Assembly (NCBI GenBank): GCA_009761415.1
Contig: QUOL01000001.1
Location: 124,001-188,000 of the forward strand
Direction of reading: 5' to 3'
From: Sarcomyxa edulis
Taxonomy: Eukaryota; Basidiomycota; Agaricomycetes; Agaricales; Mycenaceae
Length of the DNA: 64,000 nt
Positions within the stretch are counted from its first letter, which is position 1. Each line of letters opens with the position of its first letter. Shown here one piece after another: positions 11,584-23,310 of this stretch. The notes below the pieces were generated by a model. That model saw only the letters and a list, made by a program, of their open reading frames with translations. It was not told the origin of the DNA and made no database searches. Both the position numbers and the translations under genes were made by a program.

Positions 11584-14500
11584 TCAGTTGCCGCCGTAGG
11601 AGTTGGACTGAGGAGCAGCAGCGCCAGGAGGAAGATTGTACACTGAACTTCGGGAGTATCGATTCTGATTTGATATTGGTGCTGCTTGTGATGTTGGCCG
11701 TCTTCCTGATGGTCTTGATACACGGCGAACGCCCTCTGGACCCGGTACAGGTCCACTATCTGTGAGGCGCACACCACGCCCACCCGCTTGGACGCGAGAC
11801 GGTGGTGATGCGACAGGCATCTCTTCTGGTTCTGAAGTGTACGTCTGTGGATCATCGTAACTCATTGGAGATGTCATTGAGCCGCGGAATGGATTGTGCG
11901 CTTCAGTGTATCCACTTGGAGATGTGACAGATCGCACGTTCGCGCTTTGTGCCACCCTTGGAATAGGAGATTGGTATTGAGGAGTAGCAGAAGCATATCT
12001 GTTGGGCGAAGATGTCGAGGCAGGTGCTTCATACATATCGGTGCTGTACTGGTCGGCTGACTGGAAGCTAGGGACCAATCGTAAATTCGATTCAGCACTG
12101 TCGGAAAGATATGCGTTCTCTTCGCTGGAACGGGAAAGGCCACCAGAAGAAGCGGGTGATGCATTGTTCCGGTTGACGGAAAGAGGAGCGGGAAGCATGA
12201 GCAAGGCATTGCTGTCGTACCGCGGACGCTGTGTTCCGTTGTAATTGGCGGAATCCACGGTGCTGGCGTCGAAGCCACCTGATGGCGGATGGTAAGTATC
12301 AGAATTCGATGCCAACGAATATCGGTTGCTGTCGGTTCTGAGTCGAGAGAGTTAGTCGACCAAAATAAACAGCAAATGTATGAGATAGCTCACTTCTTGT
12401 CATAATATGTCGAGTCCCTAGACTGAGTCCCAAGATTCCATCTTCTTTCCCTCTCAAATTCTGCCCATCTCTTCATTACAATATGTGTCGAGTCGAACTC
12501 TCCTACTTTATCTCCATGGTCTGCACTTCCTTCGCCTCCAGCAACCTGCCGTGTTTGACCCCACGAGAAATCATCGAAATGCCAGAATGAATATGCAGGA
12601 AGAATACCATTCCAAATGGGTAACGACAGGAGGTAAATACCCATCCAGCCGACATAAGCGATCTTGCGAGATGTGACGACGATGAGGACACCGGGAAGAC
12701 CTAGAACGATGGCGAGAAGTACAAGGGGAATAGTGGTGTTGGTACCCCCGGGTATGATCGAAACGATGATGAGATAGAGTGTAAATGCAATAGCAGCCGG
12801 TAGGACCAAGGTTCCAGCGAGTTCCATTCCTACTACAAACTGCATAGAAAAGCAGAACGTCCCACAAAGATCTCGGACCAGGAGAAGTTCTGCAAGATTG
12901 TGAATTGTGGAATTGATCCATCGACGCCGTTGTGAGAGGAGGACACGGAACGTATCAGGGACTACAGTCTTGCAGACGGCCTGTGGACAGAATATGTTCT
13001 TTCGCTTGGGGAAAGTCTTGAGCATCAACGTCGTCAGGTATCGATCCTCACCCAACAAGAGAAGATTCTTCTTGTGTAAGGTGTCGACCACATTTTCAGA
13101 GTAGTGTTCCACGATATCCGGGTTGGCCAGGATCGGTACCCAGTATCCAGAGTCGCCTTTGGGTGCCTTGATGCGGTACATACTGAAACATCCAGGTAAA
13201 CAAGTAACACCTCCGAACATTGACTCGAAAGCTTTGGTCATATGGTGCGAGATATAATACTCGAACACTGGGAGATATAATCAGCATGCTGTCCGGAGGA
13301 GATATCTGACCCGGACTTACCTTGCATCATGGTGACAAAGGTTTCTCCCTTGTTAGCGATCTTGGTCTCTCCACAAAGTCCCATGATCTCTTCGTCGACC
13401 ACCATACACGAAACCATCCTCGTCAACGAGTCCGGGAAAATCTTCGTATCGGCATCCACACAAAGGACAAGCTCATACCGATCCGGACTGACACCAGTAA
13501 CCCTCCAGATCGAATTGAAGAACTCATACTCAAGCGTCGTCATCCGCTCATCGAACATCACCTTCTGCAAAAACGCCATCAAAACAATCTGACTGTCCCG
13601 TTTGCCTCGATTTCCAGGTTTCGGATCATTAGCCTCGAGGGGGTTACCACACTTTGCCACGAGCACCATGGGCACGCGTTGTTGCTTCGACCGTTCCGTC
13701 GTCGCATCATCGTAATCATAGAACCCAGCGTAGACTTTGGCCATATTATGTCTCTTGTGTCCATCGGCAATCGCCACGTACGAATGTGGCTGGACTTCAT
13801 TCGGTTCGATGATGAATTCCTTCATCATGCTGAGAGCAATTTCCGGTGTCGTCATATCGTTACCCTCACCCTTGACGTTTCCGTCAGCGATGACCAGGAT
13901 GAATTTGTGGCTGTTTGGGTAATCGGAGGTAGCAAGTGAATCTAGAGTCGTCCGTAAACCTTCGACAGATTCGGAATATGCGGTGACGAGACAAATCGTA
14001 TGTGCCAGAGGGAAATTGAACGGCTCGAAATCTGGAGGAGGCTGGGGAACGACATTGTGCAGCGGGAACGGACAGGGGTTTTCGACAAAGGCTCCACGCG
14101 TTGACCCATTTCCGAAGGACATGACACTTCTCGACTGTCGATAGTCAGGTGAATCCGGCGGTGTTCCTCTACTTCCACCTTTCGTCATCATAGATGTTCC
14201 ATACGATGTCGAGCGTTTGTAATTCGAAGAAGAATCCAACATCCCATATGCCGTTGTCGGTCGAATATTGCCACTAGATTTGAGTAATGTCTCTGCAGGC
14301 GTAAACCGGGAATGATTAGGCAAAAACGTCTTCCTGTTGTTAGCTTTGCCCGGTCGAAGACCATTCTTTCCGACGTTAGGTCTATACTCGCTAGGGGCAG
14401 GTTTGTAGATATCGTTGGTCCAGTTCTCAATTTCTGCAGATCGTTGCATACGCTGTTCATACGTCTCCCTCGGGAAATTGCCAAGTTTCCATGAGAAAAA

Positions 14501-16195
14501 CCACTGGAACATGACAGCCATGACGAATCGGATGGCAACGACGCCGATGATGAAGATGAGGGAAAGATATAGGACCACGTCTGATGCGACACAGCCAATG
14601 GTTTGGGTGTCGATGTACCCTACGGTGATGAGGTCCTGGACACAGCGTCCGAGACGGCGTGGGCCGACGCGAAGGAGGTTCATTGTTATGTCCCTTTGGT
14701 TGTAAGTGCCGTTTGCCACCATCAAGTCGTCGAAGATTGAAGGATAAGTGACTTCGGATGCGTTGAGCCATTTTAGAAGGTTGAGATCGAGGACGGTTCT
14801 ATATACAAATGTGAGTACATGGAGAACGATGGGATTAGTTTATACACCTACGATTCAAAGACAGCCAGATTTCGACTGGTATTCCTCACATCGGTCCAGG
14901 TGTAATATACCTGTCCTACAGACTTGATATTGTCCAACGCTGACGCAGAGTGACAATTTGTCGTTGAATCGTATCCTGTGTCGTTGACTGGAGACGTCCC
15001 AAATTGATCGTATACATTGCAAGGGAAATACCGGTCCATTGCGTTCCCAGTTCCACCGATGGTGGAATTCGGACCCTTGGTGATGAGTCCCAAGCAATTC
15101 TGATTGGTTACTTGGAACAAGAACGAGGCATCGTTACCTTGGATGCTGGCGTCGGTGTCGATAGAAGAGAGGTTCGAGAAATCGTAGTTGTAGCCGTGGA
15201 TGATGACGGAGCCGTTTCCGACTGAGCCGGTATGGAATCGATTGGCTGGGGTACCACATACGGCCTCGGTGAATCCAAAGGTGAGGAAACCCACGCCTGC
15301 CATCAGTATGCTGATAATGCTGATGAGACCGATTTTCTCTCTCCACGCCCGCTGCTGTTCCGCAGTACGAATACCTATAGGGATCCAAAAACGGAGTGAG
15401 AACGAGCTAAGAATAGTGAATGAGGGTGAAGGAAGTGTGTACCGCAGACTCTCAGACAGAAAGGGGGCACCCAGCAAGTGATGATGAAGCAATAAACCAT
15501 CCATGGCCCCTTTGGTCCCGGGATGTCACTCAGACAGCCCGACCTTTTCTTGGGTTCCGCACCGGGAGTAGGTGACTTGACAGACTCGAGACGCTTTCGG
15601 CGTAATGTCGCACCACGTTTGAAGATTGAGAGACCTGACTCGTGTACGTCTTCTTCTCGCGCCAAGAGAGATCGACCTCTGCGCAACCCTTCTCGCTGAG
15701 GATAGTTACCAGTTGCTGCAAGGATCGGTCTGAGTGAGCAGTCGAATACATGTAGAGTCAATATATGTACGCACTCGAAGGCATGACACCGACTCTCCCT
15801 GGACCCTCTTCCTCTAACTGAGCAACATGAGTACGGTAATGCCATTGTCGATGACCAGGCTCGATCTTTTCACGGTCGGGTCTAACCAGACTCTTTTTCC
15901 GCCCAACCCTCGATGGATCAAAAGGATCGCCGACTTCTGGATCTAATCCAGGAGATAGTTGATTCTGGTACGCAGAGGTGGAGGTGCGCTGACGCTGGGT
16001 ATCAAGTGGGCCATGACGGTCGCCACGCTCGATGTTCTGAAACGATACATTGCCCCTCGATCCTTCATTCGGCAAAAACTGGGGTCTTTGTGGAGGTGAA
16101 GAGTACTGTTCCTGTGGGGGTGATTGAGATTGAGAATATTGTGGGTTGTGGCCAGGACGAATTGCGCGAGGTGGGCGTTGTTCTCGATAGTCCAT
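11584..16195 (-). CDS. CHS: Class IV chitin synthase (Chs3-type), 1,440 aa
   Basis: Exons (minus): 16195-15775, 15715-15443, 15374-14852, 14798-13321, 13267-12394, 12337-11584; phases agree throughout. The enzyme polymerises UDP-GlcNAc into chitin at the plasma membrane. N-terminal ~200 residues are Pro/Gln/Arg-rich and cytosolic. Membrane segments lie near residues 207-228, 246-270 and 480-508. The family 2 glycosyltransferase core shows SESVEG (~681), VDAD (~853-856, metal/UDP site), GEDRYLT (~971) and QRRRW (1011-1015, the processive-synthase signature). A cluster of hydrophobic segments follows (~1030-1130), then a long Ser/Tyr/Pro-rich tail of ~250 residues ending [16 protein letters not shown]. 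Length is above yeast Chs3 (1,165) because of the two tails. No myosin motor, so not class V. Divergent to the chitin deacetylase at 18,372. Confidence 0.93.
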
Positions 16196-18371
16196 GGTGA
16201 ATATTGCGGATATCTAGGGCACCAAGGCCTGTCCGCTGTAAGGAATGTAATGCAAGGATTGCCAAATCCCGGGATATGTTGGAGATATACAAGCTGGTGA
16301 GTTGCCTAGGATGAGTGAGACAAGAGTTACTTGAGTGTGTGATCTCACAGCTCGGTGAGGAAGGAACGAGGTCTTCGGCTTCCGTTTCCGTCCACTTTTA
16401 AAAAAATCCATTTCTCTCAAGTTTACTTCCGTGCGAAGCAATAAACTATACGCTATTATACGTCTCAGCTGCAGGTCTCAGTCTACATCTATGTATGTGC
16501 AGCAGAAAACCAGCACTGCAGTGCGAAAGCGTAGCAACGACCACTTTTGTTCAACAAGTGATACCAGTTCTGTCATCATTCCGAGGCCAACGAGCTTTTG
16601 ATGGTCCGTAACGTTTATCATGCATATCCATAGTACAGGCTGATCCAATGTTGCCCTCATGTAACAGTCGACACATTTGACTTTGAGCCTCGAGGTTACG
16701 ACTGGTTGCGACCGGTGTAAAATGACCACGCTCGGTGAGCCGAATTCGCCAAATTAGTTCATGAACTTGTTGTTTTCCAGGTCTATCATAGACGACATAT
16801 TCTAAGTATGATGTGTTGGTCTTTCTCTAACTTGAATGGCTGGACCCTTGCTTTCCTTCCAACTCCCCGCCCATGCCCGTCCTCCTGGATAGAACTCCAC
16901 CTAGAGTCTTGACCTCCTCGGATTCGTGTTAGCGGTCTTCGTTATTTCCCCGTGAGCATCAGAGTCACAAAAGAACGACAAGGCACCGAAGACTGACAGA
17001 CATGATGCGTCGTGATGAGCACGTAAGGAATCGACTTTTTCGGATGCCACTGCTGACTGACAGAATTCTCATAAAATAGGTCATCCATCATCTTTGGTGT
17101 CTGTTTCTCTCCTCCGTGAGCAGGACAGAGTCCCGCTCTCGCTCTGGGATGTCGGAGTTTGTATGCTAGTGTCAAGCCATCACAACCCAAAGGAAATCCT
17201 CCCTGATGTATACCCTGCGTTGGAGGCTTCTTACGACCAGGAACGTTCCCCCTCGCTGTCCTCCGGATCTCCTCGCCCAGAAACAATCCAAATGACGTCG
17301 TCCTCCGTATACGATGATGATCAGCGGCACACTACAAGGCCTACGACTCGATCGATCTCTTCTAAGCTCTCTGTTCAACATCGGGCCTCCCACTTTCCTG
17401 CCGAATCTCCTCACTGCACTATCTATGATGATGGAAAGACGAAGGACGTCGAGAATATAACGATTCTCGAGCGATTTGTCTCTCATCGTCTCGTGGAATT
17501 CATCTTCAGTGGCACCTGCCACTGGCTTTGTGTCTTCAGACGTTTTGTTGCAATCTCAGAAACGAAGCGGTGAAAATGATGACGGGAGATGTCAATGAAC
17601 ATGTACTGTACTATAGTGTAGTGTAGTACAAGACCTTGTAGAAAATGGACGTCAGGAATACATCTATTTTGTGCAACTGCGAGTACATGATCATGACACA
17701 CTGCAACATACGCTTCGAGCGCATCAAGTACCAGCTCGTAGTAGCTCCTTGAGCAACTTATTCTACAGCATTAGGAACTTTCCCCAAGCCTCTCTTCGTC
17801 GATGCGCGCTTGTAGAGCGATGAGCCCGATGATCAATGAGATCCACTGCTCCTCCTCCTTCCTTTGACTCTTCAAGGCTTGGTATCATTGACGTCCTGGT
17901 TGAACTGCAAACGATTATAGAGTAGATTTCAAGTGAGAACTCACTCGAGTGACAGTCATGGATTGGTGTTTCCCAAGTAAGGAGCGAACGTGGAAGGCGG
18001 CGGTGGTTATACATAGAGCAGGATGACGATATCCATTTAAGAACATAGTCTTTCGAACTTGGATAGGTCTATCATCCGGTATTTTTTCTGCAGGTCGAGC
18101 TCGAGGACCGCTGCTAGATGGGTCGCGCTAAGAAGCGACGGAGGGATGGAGAGCGGCCGCATGCCAACCGTTCGGCTCGGCTCAAATTTCAGTGTTTCGA
18201 GGCTTTTGACGGTCAAACTTTTCCGTGTTCATCCACTCACTTTCTCTGACGATTTCTCTCTCTTTCCATCAGGATTGTCTTTTTCCTTTTTTCTTCGTTG
18301 GGCTGTCGTTTCATAGGCTCTTCGAACGAGAAATTTCAACCATCTAATCCTGAACAAAATCAGTCATAATA
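16196..18371. other. Long spacer between chitin synthase and chitin deacetylase
   Basis: 2.2 kb between two divergent wall genes. A Ser/Thr-rich plus frame within 17094-17573 (first good ATG at 17291) could be a short gene, but it lacks a domain and has a competing minus frame, so it is not called. The last 100 bases before 18,372 are pyrimidine-rich and look like the deacetylase leader. Confidence 0.4.
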
Positions 18372-20453
18372 ATGTTACCTTTCACCCTCCTCGCTGCTTT
18401 GGCTCCGATACTCGCCGTCGTCGCTCAAGACGGTAGTCTATCTGGAACGACGACATCAAGTGCTGCTGCAGGTTACTCGTGTGATAACACGACATGTGTG
18501 TTGCCAAACTGCAATTGTGCTAGCACGAATCCGCCTGGTGGTCTAAATCCTGTGAGTGTCGTTCGTTTCGTTTGTCACCTTTTGAGCAGAGCGTCTCGTC
18601 AAAGAGAGGTCATCGCGTCTGCTCGAACTTGGTCTATACTTATACTCTGCGAATTTGAATCACGATCTGACCATTCCCCCGCAATCCGCAGTCAGAGGTC
18701 CCTCAATTCATAGTATTCACAGCTGACGATGCCGTGCAATCCTACACCCTCGACTCCATCAATCAGTTCCTCGCTCAGCGGAAAAATCCCAATGGCTGCC
18801 AACCCAAAATGACCTACTTTACATCTCTCAATTACACCAACTATACCTTGGTTACAGACTGGTATGTCGCAGGGAATGAGATAGCTGATCACACGTATGG
18901 TTACTTTCGTCTTGTCGTTCTGTACCCTCTGCTCATGTTTCTACGCGCAGGATGACTCACGTAGGCGTCCCGCCTGCCAACGAGATCAATGGCAATCTCA
19001 TCGCTCTCAATGCTCTCGCCGGCATTCCCCTCACCTCAATTCAAGGTTTCCGTGCACCATACTTGAATTACTCAGTGGACACTCTCAAGATCCTCCACGA
19101 GTCTCAATTCACGTACGACTCCTCATCTTCGTCCTCGATCCCTGTTACGGATGACGGCACGGACGCTTATTGGCCGTATACTCTGGACAACGGCATGGCT
19201 AACGATTGTATAAGTGTCGCCGATATATGTAAAGGAGAGCCAAAGATCCCTGGGTTCTGGGAGATTCCGATGTATGCCTTCTTCGATAGTGCAGGTGCTG
19301 CGGGACCTCATTTGATGGATCCCTGGCTGTAAGTTGTTACTTTCATCTCTGTGTGGCTCCATATTTATTCGTCTTTTCTTCTTCTCTTCACAGGGATATT
19401 GCCAGTGGTGAGACCAAAGTTAACGACACTGCTACGCTAGAATACATGAAGAACACCTTCACGGCTCATTATAACGGTAACCGACAGCCGATTGGGTTGT
19501 ACACCCATCCTATCCATCTTTCTGTAAGTCGCGTGCTATCTAAGGGAACCTATCGACTAATTGTGCCGTAGACGACGTACCCTGGTGTCAACCCTCCCAA
19601 ATCGACCATCGAGATGATCAACACCTTCCTAGATTGGGCCCAGGAGCAAGACAACGGTAAGTGTTTCTTTAACTCTTCCAATATATATCACTAAAATGGC
19701 ACTGTAGTATGGATTGTATCTAACGAGCAACTACTCGCATGGGTAAGGAACCCAGTGACAGTATCCAACCTCGATTCCGTCTCTGCCTTGAAGTGCTCCA
19801 GCCCGAATGTCCCCTCTACGGATCAAATCTGCAACGGTGTTCCCCAGAACGAGAACGGACTCTTGTCCCATTGTGCCTTCTCAGACTTCCCATTCTACAC
19901 CTGCGTGAGTACTGTCAGTCTCGCCGCGAATATATGTTCCTTACATCTCGTTCCGACGTAGTACGGATGCCCACAAGTCACACCGACACCAGATAACCCT
20001 AATCCCGCTCAGGCAGTTCCAGACGGCTCCCAGGCTCGTTTCCGACGTAAGTCTTCCACTCGTCTGCTGAACATGTGAAAGCCCATGACCAAACCCTCTT
20101 CTAGTACCTACCAACTGCTCTACACCATTCTGGGACCCCATAGCCGGAAGTTGCATCTGTAACTCGAGTACCTGTGCATTCACAGATGAGTCACGACCCA
20201 TAGGAGTATGTCGATACGTTTCCCTATCCCATGCTCTGCTCTGATTTTTATTATCTCGTAGCCCAACGGTGCGAACCTCACAGGAGGTGGAACCGGTTCT
20301 TCATCGAGCAACTCGTCTGCCTCAGCATCAGCGAGCGCGACATACGTCCCCTTCAATGCCGGTGTCTCCCTACCCGCAGGTGTTATGCCCGCTCTCGCTG
20401 TTGGACTTGTCGGCGCTCTCGTCGGTGCACTCGGTGTTGTCAGCCGACTATGA
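18372..20453 (+). CDS. CDA: GPI-type chitin deacetylase (CE4 / NodB fold), 516 aa
   Basis: Exons 18372-18551, 18692-18894, 18951-19328, 19394-19523, 19572-19656, 19708-19904, 19962-20046, 20105-20205, 20262-20453. Signal peptide at 1-18, then a Thr/Ser/Cys-rich segment (CDNTTCVLPNCNC). CE4 motifs: TADDA (70-74, the usual TFDD with Ala for Phe), HTMTH (127-131, metal histidines), RAPY (162-165) and THPIH (291-295). A Cys-rich segment follows (CICNSSTC). The end is a Ser/Ala-rich stretch and a hydrophobic tail, as for GPI anchoring. The enzyme removes acetyl groups from chitin to give chitosan at the wall. Nine exons with introns of 48-140 nt. Sits opposite the class IV chitin synthase, whose product family is known to feed chitosan synthesis in basidiomycetes such as Cryptococcus. 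Confidence 0.92.
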
Positions 20454-21005
20454 TCCAGACCAGCGCTTGTTGGTCTGATCTCCATTGTGTCTCTTGCCAA
20501 TTTGGGACCTTTTCTTTTTCGAACTGTCGTCTTTCCTCATTATAGAGGTCGATCTTCAGAGGACTTACTTTCTTCTCATTACTCTACCTGCTTTTCTATC
20601 TATTACACTCATCATCAAGGACTTAAAACCACGGCTTTTGCTTTGCTTCCCCCTCACAATCATATCATCACATTACACATACCACCCCCGTTCCTTTTCT
20701 ATTTACCACTCGTTTTTGGCTTTTTTGAACAAAACTAAAACTAATCTGGTTATGCGAATGTCTTCTACGAGAGGTTGTAGTGTTTGTCACTGCACTCTTT
20801 ATAGAGATCTACGTCGGTATATGTAGTGTGCATTATTCTTACACAAATAATTCAAAGTTTAAATTTGCAGGAGGCCTCTCTATTTCGGATAAAATTCAAG
20901 AGGCCCGAACGGCTGCAAGGTGTACTTCACAAATGCAATACTTCGCACAGATCCTAATCAGTTGAGATACAAGATGGAGCAATAGATATCATGATCTGCA
21001 TGACT
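20454..21005. other. Convergent 3' regions, no gene
   Basis: T/C-rich 3' flank of the deacetylase followed by an A/T-rich stretch. Nothing else seen. Confidence 0.4.
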
Positions 21006-21865
21006 TCAGTCCAGGTCCAACGTATATCTAGACCGTAATCGCGTTAGTAGCTGATTTGTGAAGCTGGATCATCAGAACGCCACTCACGTAGTATTGACAC
21101 TACTCTGCTTCAGCCCAGTAATGGGCAGAGGGATTCCAAGCACCCCATCAATAGTCGCTACCCTCAAGTATACATCGACGTTAATCAAGTCCAGCTCACC
21201 CGCTGGGATGATACCCAGTGACGCAATTGCCCCCTGAGTCAAGGTGACATTCCCAAACGTCCCAGAGTTTGCGCTGCCGAAGATTGGGACGATGAAGCTG
21301 CTGTTAGCGCTCGGTAGTGGGAAGGATTGGTCGAACGTGGCGAAGACCGTGCCTGTAGCATAATTAGTTTCTCGATTAAATTTGACTGCGACTTTGGACG
21401 AACCGTTAAGTCCAGCAGAGCTTACGACGCGGTCAATCGTGAGCTCGAGCGGGAGAGGATTTTGAACTGTATATGAGATGAGCTGTGCCAATTGTGGCTA
21501 GAAAATTGATAATATCTACCTTCGAAATTGACCCTTCAATGATAAAATTATATCTGAACGTTTGTCACGAATATGAACGGCGAGAAAAGAACGTACGAGA
21601 TGATGTTCGTCACCAATGTCTCGAGCTTCGAAACATAGGGAAGAGAATATCAGGATACCATGATACATAGGCATAGCGTAACCCGCACCGTTATGAAAGC
21701 ATTGATATGTGTTACTAGACCCAAGTTCAAGAGATTCAGGATATCTCCGATCGATAGGTCCGAAGTATCAACTCCGGGGACAGGAATGGCCCCGACACTC
21801 AGACATGCAAGGAGGCTCAATCCGAGGGTGGTGAAGAGGGTGGAAGTCAGACCGAAGAGCACCAT
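21006..21865 (-). CDS. Small secreted protein with micro-exons, copy 1 (187 aa)
   Basis: Exons (minus): 21865-21689, 21619-21597 (23 nt), 21533-21520 (14 nt), 21466-21404, 21352-21088, 21027-21006. The micro-exons were found by matching the paralogue at 29,415-30,327, which has the same exon lengths (23, 14 and 63 nt) and phases. N-terminal signal peptide (MVLFGLTSTLFTTLGLSLLA), then SIGDILNLLNLGLVTHINAF, a core NPLPLELTIDRV...SSAGLNGTVFATFDQSF, and a short tail TTYTLDLD. The NPLPL-LTI-RV pattern recalls LEA14/WHy beta-sandwich folds, but that is only a resemblance. Likely exported; function unknown. Confidence 0.8.
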
Positions 21866-22366
21866 TTCTACCTGAGGAGTGAACTCTGAGAGTCAGAGGA
21901 ATATTCCTGGTTCCTGCATATTCTCGAGCGCGTCTTATAAGGCGTCCCGCACGTTTGATGGTCCCCACGGATTGTATTGAGCATCATTCGATTGAACCCT
22001 TGCGCTATTGCTCGCGTTCCTTGTCTTCTGGGAAGACATGCGGGTCAGAATCATATGATAGGCTCCTTGTGACCTTCGACCATTAGGGCATGAGTTTAGG
22101 AGAATAGACGCCTCGAAACCGCCAGAAATCCACAATAATGCTAGTAAAACGGTAGTAAAACGAGAAGATTGAGCAGGACGAGCGGCCGCAAAGTCACGGT
22201 CTGAGGAGATCTAGACCCGTGCCCCGGCCGCGCCCACCGCGCCCATGGTCCCGAAACGGAAGCGCAGTAGGTACGCCATTCACTCCCTCTCACTCACCTA
22301 CTCATCACTTTCTTTCTTTTCCTTCATACCACTATCTAGACCCTATTATCGAGACAAAATACAATC
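21866..22366. other. Divergent promoter, secreted protein and LysM gene
   Basis: 500 bases between divergent starts. GC-rich around 22,180-22,260 (GCGGCCGC, CGCCCACCGCGCCC). No gene called. Confidence 0.4.
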
Positions 22367-23113
22367 ATGGGCCGTTGGACACAATACGACGAGGTGCGCG
22401 TTCAGTAATCACTTGTTAGTAGGGTGTAATTTATGCTGTGCGCAGGATGAGTACCGTCTTCCAGCGGGAATGGAACGAGTGGGCTACGATTCCGACACAG
22501 GAAGATATCTGTTTCGCGATAGTCATGGTGCGATGTGGCAAGGCGCCCAAGGCGCTGAGTTCAGCGAAATGACCCGGGGTAAGTCAGCCTCGATGCATCA
22601 TGGTGACTGATCATTAAGTTTCGAGTACTGTAGTATCTGATGGTACCCAAAGCACCAGCTCGGGAATTCAAGAACTCGAGGAGGACGTAGAAGCATCAGC
22701 TCCTAGTAGAGCAGATGGATACCAACCGTTGGCCCGAGACATGGTACAATCTGACTTTATGCAGATTTTCACCTACCTCTACTGATCTTTTGCCTCAGAA
22801 TGCCCCTCCGCATAAGCGTTTTGTCAACACTGATGCATACCGCACTCTATTCCCATTCTTCCTCATCATAGCGGTCGTTCTCCTACTCATTTGGCGCCTC
22901 ATCTTACACCCAGGCCTCGGACTCTCACCATATGTGTGCCCGACAAATAGCACTGTCTATCTGGTTGAACCCGGCGATTCATGCTGGGAGATCTCTCAGG
23001 CACATGGCTGCTCGTTCGAAAAACTTACAAAGTTGAATCAGGGGGTCAATTGCGAAATGTTGATGCCTGGGACGACTCTATGTATACCAGAGGCAGAACA
23101 CACTGTCGAGTGA
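22367..23113 (+). CDS. Single-pass membrane protein with extracellular LysM domain, 194 aa
   Basis: Exons 22367-22393, 22446-22578, 22634-22743, 22799-23113. N-terminus MGRWTQYDEDEYRLPAGMER is hydrophilic with no signal peptide; a segment rich in Asp/Gly/Arg (YDSDTGRYLFRDSHGAMWQG) follows. A transmembrane helix lies at ~109-129 (LFPFFLIIAVVLLLIWRLIL), then a LysM module (CBM50) from YLVEPGDSCWEISQAHGCS through LCIPEA with three or four cysteines, giving an N-in/C-out type II topology. LysM domains bind chitin or peptidoglycan GlcNAc. The gene lies 1.9 kb from the chitin deacetylase. It could anchor the membrane to wall chitin or sense oligomers; that is inference. Confidence 0.85.
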
Positions 23114-23310
23114 CACTCCATCGCTTCGATTCATCTACGGACATATATATATTTGGATCTTGTACCTTAGGCCTATACTATACCCATCTTGGTCATTACT
23201 TGGCCATTACTTACATGCCATCGTGAGTATGTTCGGCGCGGTGCAAATGTGTATATTTCTGTTGGCTTTTGAGTACATGCGCAAACAGGGCACGCCTACG
23301 CCTCGATATT

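Noticed and set aside
17094..17573. 159-codon Ser/Thr-rich plus-strand frame between chitin synthase and deacetylase
   Set aside because: Possible gene from ATG 17291, but a competing minus frame of similar length and no recognisable domain; not strong enough to call.
20180..20500. 106-codon minus frame over the end of the deacetylase
   Set aside because: Shadow of the last exons, which show a clear GPI-type C-terminus on the plus strand.
21467..21491. Alternative start of the secreted protein copy 1 within the frame beginning near 21491
   Set aside because: That stretch is intron; the paralogue shows the exon begins at 21466 after a 14-nt micro-exon.
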